The notes under the pieces: generated by a model
The model's database searches: none
What the model saw: only the letters and a program-made list of their open reading frames with translations
What the model was told of the DNA's origin: nothing
Program-made: the position numbers and the translations under genes
Part shown: one piece after another, positions 24,355 through 33,022 of the stretch
Numbering within the stretch: the stretch's first letter is position 1
Layout: each line of letters starts with the position of its first letter
Assembly: GCA_029211145.1 (NCBI GenBank)
Contig: JARGEQ010000082.1
Coordinates: 62,001 to 126,000, forward strand
From: Marinimicrococcus flavescens
GTDB taxonomy: Bacteria; Pseudomonadota; Alphaproteobacteria; Geminicoccales; Geminicoccaceae
DNA: 64,000 bases
Direction of reading: 5' to 3'

Positions 24355-24702
24355 ATGGTCGAGCTTCTGCACCGCTACCGCCTGATCGGCGCCGAGCCGA
24401 AGGAGGCGCAGCTCTGGCGCAAGCTGGGTCGCATCGCGGCCCGGCTGCCCTTCGCCCACGATCTGGTTGCCGCCTGGTACTGCGCGCGCGACCCGGCCAC
24501 GCCGGGCTATGTGCGAGCCGTCCTGCTGGGTGCGGTCGCCTATTTCATCATGCCGATGGACGCGGTGCCGGACATCGTGGCGGTGTTGGGCTTCACCGAC
24601 GACGCCGCGGTGATCGCCGCGGTGCTGGGTGCGCTCGGCACCCACGTTACCGAGGAGCACCGCGCGGCGGCGCGCGACCGACTGGCCAGCCTCGAGACGT
24701 AA
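24355..24702 (+). CDS. YkvA family (DUF1232) small membrane protein
   Basis: A 115-residue protein with the DUF1232 signature: YVRAVLLGAVAYFIMPMDAVPDIVAVLGFTDD, where the P-x-D-x-x-P-D motif follows a hydrophobic helix. Function of the family is not known. The ATG at 24355 is chosen because the conserved core starts soon after; a TTG at 24319 would extend it and overlap the enolase end. It may be co-transcribed with the kinase-enolase pair. Confidence 0.85.
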   Translation: MVELLHRYRLIGAEPKEAQLWRKLGRIAARLPFAHDLVAAWYCARDPATPGYVRAVLLGAVAYFIMPMDAVPDIVAVLGFTDDAAVIAAVLGALGTHVTEEHRAAARDRLASLET

Positions 24703-24778
24703 CGGCGACAGCCGCCGCCGCTGATCGCGGGCTCCGATCCGCCCCTTCCGCCTGCAGCCGACCGGAAGAAACATGCCG

Positions 24779-24797
24779 GCCGCGCGCAGCGCCTTGC
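24779..24797. repeat. Dispersed intergenic repeat, copy C
   Basis: Exact GCCGCGCGCAGCGCCTTGC on the plus strand, identical to copy B over the shared 18 bases. It lies 77 bp after the YkvA stop. Its orientation relative to the upstream gene is opposite to that of the other copies, so a simple terminator role does not explain this one. Confidence 0.5.
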
Positions 24798-24866
24798 ATC
24801 GCGTCGCCGCGGCGGCCGTTCATCGCTGACCTCAGGTGTTCAAGCCGCCCCGGCGACAAAAACAAT

Positions 24867-24883
24867 GGGCGCTACGCCCTTGC
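24867..24883. repeat. Possible diverged copy G of the dispersed repeat
   Basis: GGGCGCTACGCCCTTGC, a 5-bp GGGCG/CGCCC hairpin. It resembles the repeat at its CGCCTTGC end only, and lies 88 bp before the antiporter start. Confidence 0.25.
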
Positions 24884-24970
24884 CTTCCGCGGAGCGCCCC
24901 GGCATCCCAAGGAGGGGGCCTGTGCAGCCGGCTCCTTTCGTGAAAATGCTGAACTGGGGAGCCGGGCCGG

Positions 24971-26776
24971 GTGATGGCGAGTCTGGGCGCGATCAACGTT
25001 TTTCTTTTCGTCGGGGCGCTGCTCGTCCTCCTTGGTATCCTCTCGAGCCTGATCGCCACCCGCTTCGGCGCGCCGCTGCTGCTCGTGTTCCTGGTGATCG
25101 GCATGCTGGCCGGCGAGGACGGCCCCGGCGGCATCCGCTTCGACAATGTCGAGACGACCTATCTGGTGGGCTCGATCGCGCTTGCCATCATCCTCTTCGA
25201 CGGCGGTCTGCGTACGAGGATCGCGACGTTTCGCGGAATTCTCGCACCGGCCGTGGTGATGGCGACGCTGGGCGTGCTGCTGACGGCGGCGCTCACCGGG
25301 CTCGCCGTGATGCTGATCTTCGAGGTCAGCTTCCTCCATGGGATGCTGCTGGGTGCCATCGTCGGCTCGACCGACGCAGCCGCAGTGTTCTTCCTGCTGC
25401 GCTCCGGCGGCCTCGAGCTGCGCCGGCGGGTGGGCTCGACCCTCGAGGTCGAATCCAGCACCAACGATCCCATGGCGATGTTCCTCACCCTGGTGCTCAT
25501 CGAGCTGGTGGTGGCGCCGGGCGCCGACGATCTGGGCCGCGCCGGCCTGATGCTGCTGCAGCAGGCGGCCGTAGGCGCCACCGCCGGACTCGCCGGCGGG
25601 GCAGCGGTGTGCTGGCTGCTCAACCGCGTCGAGCTGCCGGGCGGGCTTCATCCGTTGCTTGTGCTGGTGGCCGCCCTGCTGGTCTTCGGCGCCGCCAACC
25701 TCCTGGGCGGCAGCGGCTTCCTCGCGACCTATCTGGCCGGGCTCGTCGTCGGCAACCGGCCTGTGCGCGCCTATGCCAGCATCATCGACTTCCACGACAC
25801 CGCCACGTGGCTGTGCCAGATCCTCATGTTCGTGCTGCTGGGCCTCCTCGTGACGCCGACGCGCCTGCTCGACGGTGCCCTGCCGGCGCTGGGCGTGGCC
25901 GCGGCCCTCATGTTCCTGGCCCGGCCGGCGGCGACCTTCCTGTGCCTCCTGCCGTTCCGCTTCGCGTTCAAGGAGCTGGCTTTCGTGAGCTGGGTCGGGC
26001 TGCGCGGGGCGGTCAGCATCTTCCTTGCGATCCTGCCGCTGCTGGCCGGGCTGCCGGAGGCGCGGCTGTTCTTCGACGTGGCGTTCTTCGTGGTGCTGAC
26101 CTCCCTGCTGGCGCAGGGCTGGACCCTCAATGCGGCGGCGCGCCGGCTGAAGGTGGCGCTCCCGCGGACCGCGGCGTCGGTGCAGCGTGTCGAGCTCGAT
26201 CTGCCCGGCCAGCTCGCCCAGGAGCTGGTGGGCTATCCGATCCGTGGCGAGCGCAACTGGTGGCGCCGCGCCTCGCTGCCGCGCTGGGCCCGGCTGGTTC
26301 TCGTGGTGCGCGAGGGGGCGATCCTCGACGCTGCCGAGGCGGGCGAGCTGCGGCCGGGTGACTATGGCTATTTCCTGGCGCCGCCGGAGCGGGCGCATCG
26401 CCTCGACCGGCTGTTCGCGCTGGAGGACGAGGAGCAGGAGGGGCAGCGCCGCCCCAGCGAGTTCGCCCTGCATGCCGACGTCACGCTGGGTGCGCTGGCC
26501 GATCTCTACGGGCTCGAGGTACCGCCCGAGGAACGCGACTGGACCCTCGAGCGCCTGTTCGCCGAGCGCTTCGAGGACGGGCCGCGACGCGGCGACCGGC
26601 TTGCCATCGGCCGCGCCGTGGTGATCGCCCGCGCTATCGAGGAGGAGCGGCTGGCCGCGGCGGCCCTGATGCTCGACGATCCCTATGAGCGGCTGCTCGC
26701 CGAGGAGCGGCGGCAGCAGCCGCTGGCCTGGCTCGGGCGGCTGTGGGCCAGGCGAGGTCGGCTCCGGTCGCGTTGA
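24971..26776 (+). CDS. Potassium/proton antiporter (CPA1, NhaP2/CvrA type)
   Basis: A 601-residue monovalent cation/H+ antiporter. Residues 1-390 hold about twelve membrane helices with the CPA1 features FLVIGMLAGEDGPGG, IILFDGGLRT, the antiport-site GSTDAAAVFFLLRS and WVGLRGAVSIFLAI. The cytoplasmic C-terminus (about 390-601) contains a TrkA_C-like part (EGAILDAAEAGELRPGDYGYFL) and a CorC/HlyC-type end, as in NhaP2. It exchanges K+ for H+ in ionic and pH homeostasis. Start: GTG 24971 with ATG directly after (24974); a GGGGA lies ten bases before the GTG. Confidence 0.9.
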   Translation: MMASLGAINVFLFVGALLVLLGILSSLIATRFGAPLLLVFLVIGMLAGEDGPGGIRFDNVETTYLVGSIALAIILFDGGLRTRIATFRGILAPAVVMATLGVLLTAALTGLAVMLIFEVSFLHGMLLGAIVGSTDAAAVFFLLRSGGLELRRRVGSTLEVESSTNDPMAMFLTLVLIELVVAPGADDLGRAGLMLLQQAAVGATAGLAGGAAVCWLLNRVELPGGLHPLLVLVAALLVFGAANLLGGSGFLATYLAGLVVGNRPVRAYASIIDFHDTATWLCQILMFVLLGLLVTPTRLLDGALPALGVAAALMFLARPAATFLCLLPFRFAFKELAFVSWVGLRGAVSIFLAILPLLAGLPEARLFFDVAFFVVLTSLLAQGWTLNAAARRLKVALPRTAASVQRVELDLPGQLAQELVGYPIRGERNWWRRASLPRWARLVLVVREGAILDAAEAGELRPGDYGYFLAPPERAHRLDRLFALEDEEQEGQRRPSEFALHADVTLGALADLYGLEVPPEERDWTLERLFAERFEDGPRRGDRLAIGRAVVIARAIEEERLAAAALMLDDPYERLLAEERRQQPLAWLGRLWARRGRLRSR

Positions 26777-26895
26777 CCCCGGGAGTGGCCCCGGCCTAGC
26801 TTGGCGCACGTGCGCCTCCGCGCTCCGCCCCTGTTATCATTGGTACTGACGATGGCTGTTTTCGAGCGGTTCGACTGCTCTCCCACAAGGCTGCC

Positions 26896-28278
26896 GTGCC
26901 GCGAGGGCCGGTGAGCGTGCCGGGCGTGGCAGCACCGGCCCCCCTGCGCCAGCATCTGGGTGAGACCCTGTCGCTCGCCGCCCCGGTGATGGTGGCGCGC
27001 GCCGGCGTCCTGGTGATGGTGGTGGTCGACACCGTCATGACCGGCCTTGCCGCCTCCGACGAGCTCGCCTTCTACGCCATTGCCACTGCCCCGTTCACGC
27101 TGCTCATGCTCTTGGGGATCGGCCTGATGACCGGGGTGGTCGTGCTGGTGGCGCAGGCCGCCGGGGCGGGCCGGTCGGCGGAGTGCGGCGCGATCTGGCG
27201 CATGGGCGTGCTGGATGGCCTGATCCTCGGCGGGCTGGGCGCTCTCCTGCTGCTGCCGGCCGAGGGCATGCTCCGGGCACTGGGCCAGAGCGAGGCGCTG
27301 GCAGTGCATGGCGGCGAGGTCACCCGCATGTTCGCCATCGGCCTGCCGGCAGTGCTGATGCACACCGCCACCGCCTTCTTCCTCGAGGGCATCCGCCGGC
27401 CGCACGTCAATATCGCGGTGATGGTGCTGGCCAATCTCGTCAACGCCCTGCTGAACTACGGGCTCATCTACGGCGAGCTCGGCCTGCCCGCGATGGGCGG
27501 GGCCGGCGCTGCGCTGGCAACCTCGATCGCGCGCTGGTTCATGTTCCTGGCCCTCCTCGTCTATGCGTGGCGGATGCAGGGGGCCGAGGGCTTCGGAGTG
27601 CGCGGCGGCTCGGGCGGCGGCCTCGCCCTTCAGCGCCGCCTCCTCGCGCTGGGCCTGCCGGTGGCGGCGGCGCAGGGGCTGGAGACCGCCGCCTTCCAGA
27701 TGCTCACGATCTTCGGCGGCTGGCTCGGCACCACCCAGCTCGCCGCCTACCAGGCGCTGAACAACCTCATTGCCCTGGTCTACATGCTGACCCTCGGCCT
27801 CTCGACCGCCACCGCGGTGCGGGTCGGCGGCGCCGTTGGGCGCAATGCGCCCATCGATGCCAGACGCGCCGCCTGGATCGGGGTAGCCGCCGGCGCGGGC
27901 ATCATGCTGCTGCTGGGGCCGGTCCTGCTGCTGTTCCGCGAGACCATCGCCCAGGGCTATACCAACGACCCCCACGTCCTGCTGCTGATGGCGCCGGCCA
28001 TGGCGCTTCTCGCGCCGGTCATCATCGTCGACTGCACCCAGGGCGTCCTGGCTGGCGCCCTGCGCGGCGGCTCCGACGTCTGGATCCCGACAACGCTCTA
28101 TGTGACCGGCTTCTGGGTGGTCCAGGTGCCGGTCGCCTGGCTGTGCGCCTTCAGGCTCGATCTCGGGGTGCCGGGGCTGCTTTTAGGGATCCTCGCCGGC
28201 TGCACCGTGGCGAGCCTCCTGCTGGGCACGCGCCTCCATCTCGTGGCCCGCTCGGGGAGGCTGGTGGCGGCCGGCTGA
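26896..28278 (+). CDS. MATE-family efflux transporter
   Basis: A 460-residue, about 12-helix multidrug and toxic-compound extrusion protein in the inner membrane. The two MatE halves are visible: LSLAAPVMVARAGVLVMVVVDTVMTG at the start and LALGLPVAAAQGLETAAFQ around residue 250. QALNNLIALVYMLTLGLSTATAVRVGGAVG is typical. The start is uncertain among GTG codons at 26896, 26911 and 26917; the last has GAGGG at the best spacing. NorM-like Na+ or H+ coupling cannot be decided. Confidence 0.9.
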   Translation: MPRGPVSVPGVAAPAPLRQHLGETLSLAAPVMVARAGVLVMVVVDTVMTGLAASDELAFYAIATAPFTLLMLLGIGLMTGVVVLVAQAAGAGRSAECGAIWRMGVLDGLILGGLGALLLLPAEGMLRALGQSEALAVHGGEVTRMFAIGLPAVLMHTATAFFLEGIRRPHVNIAVMVLANLVNALLNYGLIYGELGLPAMGGAGAALATSIARWFMFLALLVYAWRMQGAEGFGVRGGSGGGLALQRRLLALGLPVAAAQGLETAAFQMLTIFGGWLGTTQLAAYQALNNLIALVYMLTLGLSTATAVRVGGAVGRNAPIDARRAAWIGVAAGAGIMLLLGPVLLLFRETIAQGYTNDPHVLLLMAPAMALLAPVIIVDCTQGVLAGALRGGSDVWIPTTLYVTGFWVVQVPVAWLCAFRLDLGVPGLLLGILAGCTVASLLLGTRLHLVARSGRLVAAG

Positions 28279-28322
28279 GCCGGCGCCTTGGCAGAGTGCC
28301 GGGGGGCTGCCATATCGGGCCC

Positions 28323-29222
28323 ATGACGACGGCCCCCAAGATCTTCGACCGGCGGACGGTGCGGCTGCGCCGGCGGCGGCTGCTGCGCTCCCGGGACGAC
28401 AGCGACTTCCTGCGCCGCGAGGTGAGCCTGCGCCTGCTCGAGCGGCTGGCCGACATCAAGCGCGCGTTCCCGCTGGCGCTCGATGTCGCGAGCGGCCCGC
28501 TGTTCGAGGCGCTGATGGCCGAGGAGGACCGCCGGCCCGGGCGCCTGGTGCGCTGCGACGGCCTGCCGGCCCTTGCCGCGGCGGGCGGCGGTGACGGCGT
28601 GGTGGCCGACGAGGAGCTGCTGCCCTTCGCTCCCGACCGTTTCGACGCCGCCTTGAGCGTCATGGCGCTGCACTGGGTGAACGACCTTCCGGGCACGCTG
28701 GCGCAGTTGCGCTACTGCCTCAAGCCGGACGGGCTGCTGCTGGCGGCATTTCCTGGCGGCGACACGCTGGTCGAGCTGCGCTGGGCGCTGATGCAGGCCG
28801 AGCTCGAGATCGCCGGCGGTGCGGCGGCACGCGTCTCGCCGTTCATCGAGCTGCGCGATGCCGGCATGCTCCTGCAGCGCGCCGGCTTCGCCCTGCCGAT
28901 GGCAGACCAGGACCGGATCACCGTGCACTACCGCGAGCCGTGGCGGCTGATCGCCGATCTCCGGGCGATGGGCGAGGGCAATGCGCTGGCCGACCGCGAC
29001 CGGCGGCCGCTGCGCCCCGAGGTGCTGGCGCGGGCGCTGGGGCTCTATCGCGAACGCTTCGGCGACGCCGAGGGCACCGTGCCAGCGACCTTCGACATCG
29101 TCTTTCTCACCGGCTGGAAGCCCCACGACAGCCAGCCCCGCCCGCTGCCCCGGGGCAGCGGCAAGGTCGACCTCGGTCAGTTCCTGGGGGGTGGCGGACC
29201 GGCCGAGGCGAAGCCGGAGTGA
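28323..29222 (+). CDS. NDUFAF5/BioC-like SAM-dependent methyltransferase-fold protein
   Basis: A 299-residue protein starting IFDRRTVRLRRRRLLR, the hallmark N-terminus of the alphaproteobacterial relatives of mitochondrial NDUFAF5, with DVASGPL in place of motif I and MALHWVNDLPGTL matching the family's SLHWVNDLP. In mitochondria NDUFAF5 hydroxylates an arginine of complex I subunit NDUFS7 despite its methyltransferase fold. The same role in bacterial complex I assembly is likely by homology, not shown here. The ATG at 28323 fits the family start. The terminator at 29261-29287 follows. Confidence 0.88.
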   Translation: MTTAPKIFDRRTVRLRRRRLLRSRDDSDFLRREVSLRLLERLADIKRAFPLALDVASGPLFEALMAEEDRRPGRLVRCDGLPALAAAGGGDGVVADEELLPFAPDRFDAALSVMALHWVNDLPGTLAQLRYCLKPDGLLLAAFPGGDTLVELRWALMQAELEIAGGAAARVSPFIELRDAGMLLQRAGFALPMADQDRITVHYREPWRLIADLRAMGEGNALADRDRRPLRPEVLARALGLYRERFGDAEGTVPATFDIVFLTGWKPHDSQPRPLPRGSGKVDLGQFLGGGGPAEAKPE

Positions 29223-29260
29223 GGCTGCAGCCGGTCGGGCTGGTGACGGCGGAGCCGCGC

Positions 29261-29298
29261 AAGGCGCTGCGCACGCCTTTCGTTTTCTGATTTTTTAC
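29261..29298 (+). terminator. Intrinsic terminator built on dispersed repeat copy D
   Basis: AAGGCG (29261-29266), loop CTGCGCA, CGCCTT (29274-29279), then TCGTTTTCTGATTTTTT. The stem lies inside a copy of the dispersed repeat (29254-29277). It ends the methyltransferase transcript facing the convergent lipoprotein gene. It is the clearest case of the repeat serving as a terminator. Confidence 0.7.
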
Positions 29299-29326
29299 CG
29301 GTCGGCGACGGAAAATGACCGCCGCG

Positions 29327-29785
29327 TCAGTGGCTGCGCACCTGCGGCAGATCATCGTCGGCGGGCTGGGGCAGGCCGGCGAGCCGGGCGCCCAGCCGGG
29401 CGCAGCGATCATAGACCGCCATGACCGACTCCTGGACCGGGCGCACGTCGAAGTGGACGACTTTGCCGGCGGTCCCGTCAGCCTCGCCCTGCAGGAAGAA
29501 ATCGAGGGCGCAGCCCTGGTAGGTATAGCGCCAGAATTGCAGCGACTCCTCGCGGCGGCGCAGGTCGGGCTGGCCCAAAAGCTCGGTGAGGCGGCTCTCT
29601 TCGAGCCCCGCCAGCTGCACCCCGGCCGGCAGCTCGGCGCGGGCCGCCGGAGCCGCGGGCGTCGTTGCAATGCCGGAAGCCGGCGGGGCAGGGGGTGCGG
29701 CAACCGTGCAGCCGGCGAGCGCCATGGCGCCCAAGGCAGCGAGCCACGCGCCGCGCCGGCGCATGGCTTTTCCGAACGACGTCAT
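29327..29785 (-). CDS. Putative lipoprotein
   Basis: A 152-residue protein with a lipoprotein signal: basic MRRRGAWLAALGAMALAGC, lipobox LAGC, then a Pro/Ala-rich linker. The C-terminal part holds LAGLEESRLTELLGQPDLRRR, a pattern seen in SmpA/OmlA-like or BamE-like start segments, followed by WRYTYQGCALDFFLQ. The family is not certain. The ATG at 29785 is used; a later ATG at 29764 would also keep the signal. It is 46 bp downstream of a bactofilin gene on the same strand, so both may serve the envelope. Confidence 0.75.
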   Translation of the reverse strand: MTSFGKAMRRRGAWLAALGAMALAGCTVAAPPAPPASGIATTPAAPAARAELPAGVQLAGLEESRLTELLGQPDLRRREESLQFWRYTYQGCALDFFLQGEADGTAGKVVHFDVRPVQESVMAVYDRCARLGARLAGLPQPADDDLPQVRSH

Positions 29786-29831
29786 CGTCCCCCCGTCCTG
29801 CCGACGCCGCACGGCCTCGCGCGCTCGTTAC

Positions 29832-30407
29832 CTACTCGGCCGCCGCGGTGGCGGGCGCGCTGTCCTCGAGCATCGACACGTTGCCGGTGAGCCGGCCGCC
29901 ACGCTCGATCTCCAGCTCGCCGTAGCGCACCGTGCCCTGGACACGGCCGGTGCTGCGGATCATCAGGCGCTTGCGGACGGTGAGATCGCCCTCGTAGACG
30001 CCGCTGATGACCGCTTCCTCGACCTCGGCCTTGCCGTTGGTGAAGCGGCCGCTTTCGGCGATCTCGATGGCCCGGGTCTGGTTCAGCGTCACCTGGACGC
30101 TGCCCTGGACGACCAGAAGATCGCAGGCGGTGATCTCGCCGGCGAGGCTGATGCCTTCGCCGACCATGAGCTGCTTGCCGCCGGCGTCGGTCTTCATGCC
30201 CTGGCCCGAGGAAGCCGCCTGCGGCCGCAGGCTGCTGCTGCCGGCGCCGGGAGCCGCAGGAACGTCGATCTGGCGGCGCGGCAACTCCGGTTGCGGGGCC
30301 GCGGGGGTCCTGGGCTCGGACGTCGTCTGTCCGTATCCCTGCTCAGGCATCGTCTCCGCCGCCGTCGTGCCCGGGCGAGCCGGGTCGTTATCCTTCCTGC
30401 GGAACAT
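29832..30407 (-). CDS. Bactofilin (CcmA family)
   Basis: A 191-residue polymer-forming cytoskeletal protein. The N-terminal 75 residues are a Pro/Ala-rich disordered arm; the rest is the beta-helical bactofilin core, with repeating strands LAGEITACDLLVVQGSVQ, ISGVYEGDLTVRKRLMI and GTVRYGELEIERGGRLTGNV. Bactofilins polymerise without nucleotide and scaffold cell-wall enzymes or polar structures, as in Caulobacter BacA. An M23 endopeptidase, a frequent bactofilin partner, is in the window but 23 kb away. Confidence 0.95.
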   Translation of the reverse strand: MFRRKDNDPARPGTTAAETMPEQGYGQTTSEPRTPAAPQPELPRRQIDVPAAPGAGSSSLRPQAASSGQGMKTDAGGKQLMVGEGISLAGEITACDLLVVQGSVQVTLNQTRAIEIAESGRFTNGKAEVEEAVISGVYEGDLTVRKRLMIRSTGRVQGTVRYGELEIERGGRLTGNVSMLEDSAPATAAAE

Positions 30408-30586
30408 TGGGTGTGGACCCCGTTTGCTGTCGTGGACGCTGGGAGCGGTCGAGAAGCCAGCGCATCCGGCGCTGCCAAGTAGGCGTCAGCATTAGTCAGC
30501 CGGGCCCGGCAAGTCAAACGGCGCCGCGGCGAGCGTGGGGAGACGATGTTCCCACCGATCTGGCGCAGCCGCGCTGGGGCTTCCGC

Positions 30587-30614
30587 TTGTGGTGATCATT
30601 CCTGAGTCTATACT
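30587..30614 (+). promoter_or_regulatory. Sigma-70-like promoter of the PfkB kinase gene
   Basis: TTGTGG (30587-30592), 16-bp spacer, TATACT (30609-30614), 34 bases before the ATG at 30649. The -10 is one mismatch from consensus and the region is locally AT-richer than its surroundings. Confidence 0.6.
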
Positions 30615-30648
30615 CGCGCTGGAACAACTAACGGACAAGCAGAACGTC

Positions 30649-31656
30649 ATGGATTTCAAACAGTCGTCCGGTAAGCGCCACGACGTCCTGGGCATCGGCA
30701 ATGCCATCGTCGATGTCCTTTCCCATGCCGAGGACGCCCTTCTCGCCGATCTGGGGCTCACCAAGGGCGCGATGACGCTGGTCGACGAGGAGCGGGTCGA
30801 GGAGCTCTACGGCCGTATGGGACCGGGGCGCGAGGTGTCCGGCGGCTCCTGCGCCAACACTATGGCGGCCTTGGCGGCACTTGGCAGCCGCGCCGCCTAT
30901 GTCGGGCGGGTCCGCGACGACCAGCTGGGCGAGGTCTTCGCCCACGACATCCGCGCCACCGGCGTCACCTTCCGCAGCGCCCCGGGCCGCGAGGGCCCCG
31001 CCACCGCGCGCTGCCTCGTGTTCGTGACCCCGGACGCCCAGCGCACCATGCAGACCTATCTCGGCGCGTGCGTCGAGCTGGGCCCCGAGGATGTCGACGA
31101 GGAGCTTGTGAGCCAGTCGGCGGTGACCTATCTCGAGGGCTATCTGTGGGACCGCCCCGAGGCCAAGGCGGCGTGCCGCAAGGCGGCCGACGTTTGCCAC
31201 AGGAGCGGCGGCAAGCTGGCGCTCACCCTTTCCGACCCGTTCTGCGTCGACCGCTGGCGTGGCGAGTTCCGCGAGCTGGTCGAGAAGGAGGTCGACATCC
31301 TCTTCGCCAACGAGGCCGAGATCACCTCACTCTACGAGGTGGGTGACTTCGATGCGGCTCTCCAGGAGGTGCGCCGTCATGTCCATTTCGCGGCGCTCAC
31401 CCGCGGGCCCAGGGGCTCGGTGGTGGTCCGCGGTGACGAGGTGCACGTCATCGACGCCGCGGCGCCCTCGCAGGTGCTCGATACCACCGGCGCCGGCGAT
31501 CTCTATGCAGCAGGGTTCCTGCACGGCCTGACCGCCGGGCTCGACCTGGCGGCCTGCGGCCGGCTGGGCTCGCTCTGCGCAGCGGAGATCATCGGCCAGT
31601 ACGGCGCCCGCGCCGAGCGGCCGCTGGCCCGGCTGGTCGAGATCGCGCGCGGCTGA
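30649..31656 (+). CDS. PfkB-family sugar/adenosine kinase
   Basis: A 335-residue ribokinase-fold enzyme. VLGIGNAIVDVLSHAED, GGSCANTMAALAALGSRAAYVGRV (substrate site) and VLDTTGAGDLYAAGFLHGL (catalytic Asp and anion hole) are clear. This subgroup, common in alphaproteobacteria, is usually labelled adenosine kinase, but the nucleoside or sugar preference cannot be proven here. The ATG at 30649 follows a good promoter; the frame is open further upstream without a ribosome-binding site. It ends at a hairpin shared with metY. Confidence 0.9.
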   Translation: MDFKQSSGKRHDVLGIGNAIVDVLSHAEDALLADLGLTKGAMTLVDEERVEELYGRMGPGREVSGGSCANTMAALAALGSRAAYVGRVRDDQLGEVFAHDIRATGVTFRSAPGREGPATARCLVFVTPDAQRTMQTYLGACVELGPEDVDEELVSQSAVTYLEGYLWDRPEAKAACRKAADVCHRSGGKLALTLSDPFCVDRWRGEFRELVEKEVDILFANEAEITSLYEVGDFDAALQEVRRHVHFAALTRGPRGSVVVRGDEVHVIDAAAPSQVLDTTGAGDLYAAGFLHGLTAGLDLAACGRLGSLCAAEIIGQYGARAERPLARLVEIARG

Positions 31657-31662
31657 GCGGGA

Positions 31663-31693
31663 GCGCGGCCCGAGGGGATTTCCCGGGCCGCGC
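31663..31693. terminator. Hairpin between convergent genes
   Basis: GCGCGGCCCG (31663-31672), 11-base loop, CGGGCCGCGC (31684-31693): a perfect 10-bp stem between the PfkB stop and the metY stop. There is no long T-run, so it is a likely but imperfect terminator or mRNA end stabiliser. Confidence 0.6.
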
Positions 31694-31701
31694 CTTGCGG
31701 C

Positions 31702-32982
31702 TCAGCCGATGCGGCTCAGCGCCTGCTGGAGATCGGCGATGATGTCGTCGGCCGACTCGATGCCCACCGAGATGCGGATCGTGTCGGGGCCGGCGCCGGC
31801 CGCCACCTGCTGCTCCGGGTCGAGCTGGCGGTGGGTGGTGGAGGCCGGGTGGATGATCAGCGAGCGGGTGTCGCCGATATTGGCGACGTGGCTCAGGAGC
31901 TCGCAGCTGTCGACGACCTTGACGCCCGCCTCGTAGCCGCCCTTGACGCCGAAGGTGAAGAGCGAGCCCAGGCCGTTGGGGCAGTACTTGTCGAGCAGCG
32001 GCGAGCGGTTTTGCGGCAGGCGGGCATAGGACACCCACGCCACCTGCGGCTGCTTGGCGAGCCACGCCGCGACCTTGTCGGCATTGGCGACGTGACGGTC
32101 CATCCTGAGCGGCAGCGTCTCGATGCCCTGGAGGATCAGGAAGGCGTTGAGCGGCGCCAGCGCCGGGCCGATGTCGCGCAGACCGATGGCCTTGCTGCGC
32201 ACGGTGAAGGCGAGATTGCCGAAGGTCTCGTAAAAGCGCAGCCCGTGATAGGCGGCGCACGGCTCGCTCATGTGCGGGAACTTGCCGTTGTTCCAGTCGA
32301 AGTTCCCGCCCTCGACGATGATGCCGCCGACCGAGTTGCCCTGGCCGCCCAGATACTTGGTCATGGAGTGGACGACGATGTCGGCGCCCCACTTGAGCGG
32401 CTGGCACAGATAGGGGCTGGGGATGGTGTTGTCGACGACCAGCGGCACGCCGTTCGCGTGGGCGATCGTCGCGATGGCCTCGATGTCGGCGATGATGCCG
32501 TCGGGGTTGCTGGCGCTCTCGATGAAGAACGCCTTGGTGCTGGGCGTGACGGCCTTGGCGAAATTCTCGGGCTCGGTCGGGTCGACGAAGCTCACCTTCC
32601 AGTCGAACTGCGGGAAGCTCTGCCGCATCTGGCTGATCGAGCCGCCATAGAGCTTGCTCGACGCCACGATGTGGTCGCCCGGGCTCATCAGATTGAGGAA
32701 GGTGAGGAACTGGGCGGAATGGCCCGAGGCGGTGGCGCAGGCGGCGGTGCCGCCCTCCAGCGCCGCCACGCGCTCTTCCAGCACCGAGACGGTCGGGTTG
32801 GTGAGCCGGCTGTAGATGTTGCCGAACTTCTGGAGGTTGAAGAGTGCCGCCGCGTGGTCGACATCGTCGAACACGTAGGAGGTGGTCTGGTAGATCGGCG
32901 TCGCCCTGGCGCCGGTGGTGGGGTCGGGTGCTGCTCCGGCATGCACCGCCAGGGTCTCGAAACCGTATGTGCGCTCGCTCAT
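31702..32982 (-). CDS. metY: O-acetylhomoserine sulfhydrylase (aminocarboxypropyltransferase)
   Basis: A 426-residue PLP enzyme of the Cys/Met metabolism family that makes homocysteine from O-acetylhomoserine and sulfide. The N-terminal HAGAAPDPTTGARATPIYQT, IESASNPDGIIADIEAIA and the PLP-lysine site HSMTKYLGGQGNSVGG are typical of MetY rather than the shorter MetB/MetZ. The C-terminus ends with RISVGIESADDIIADL. It links sulfide assimilation to methionine. It stands alone between two convergent or same-strand single genes. Confidence 0.95.
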   Translation of the reverse strand: MSERTYGFETLAVHAGAAPDPTTGARATPIYQTTSYVFDDVDHAAALFNLQKFGNIYSRLTNPTVSVLEERVAALEGGTAACATASGHSAQFLTFLNLMSPGDHIVASSKLYGGSISQMRQSFPQFDWKVSFVDPTEPENFAKAVTPSTKAFFIESASNPDGIIADIEAIATIAHANGVPLVVDNTIPSPYLCQPLKWGADIVVHSMTKYLGGQGNSVGGIIVEGGNFDWNNGKFPHMSEPCAAYHGLRFYETFGNLAFTVRSKAIGLRDIGPALAPLNAFLILQGIETLPLRMDRHVANADKVAAWLAKQPQVAWVSYARLPQNRSPLLDKYCPNGLGSLFTFGVKGGYEAGVKVVDSCELLSHVANIGDTRSLIIHPASTTHRQLDPEQQVAAGAGPDTIRISVGIESADDIIADLQQALSRIG

Positions 32983-33022
32983 CGGGCGATGCCCCCCATT
33001 GCCTCTAGGTGGAAGAAAAATC

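Noticed and set aside
24872-26809. A 645-codon minus-strand open frame
   Set aside because: Antisense shadow of the K+/H+ antiporter, low-complexity Gln/Glu/His-rich, no motif.
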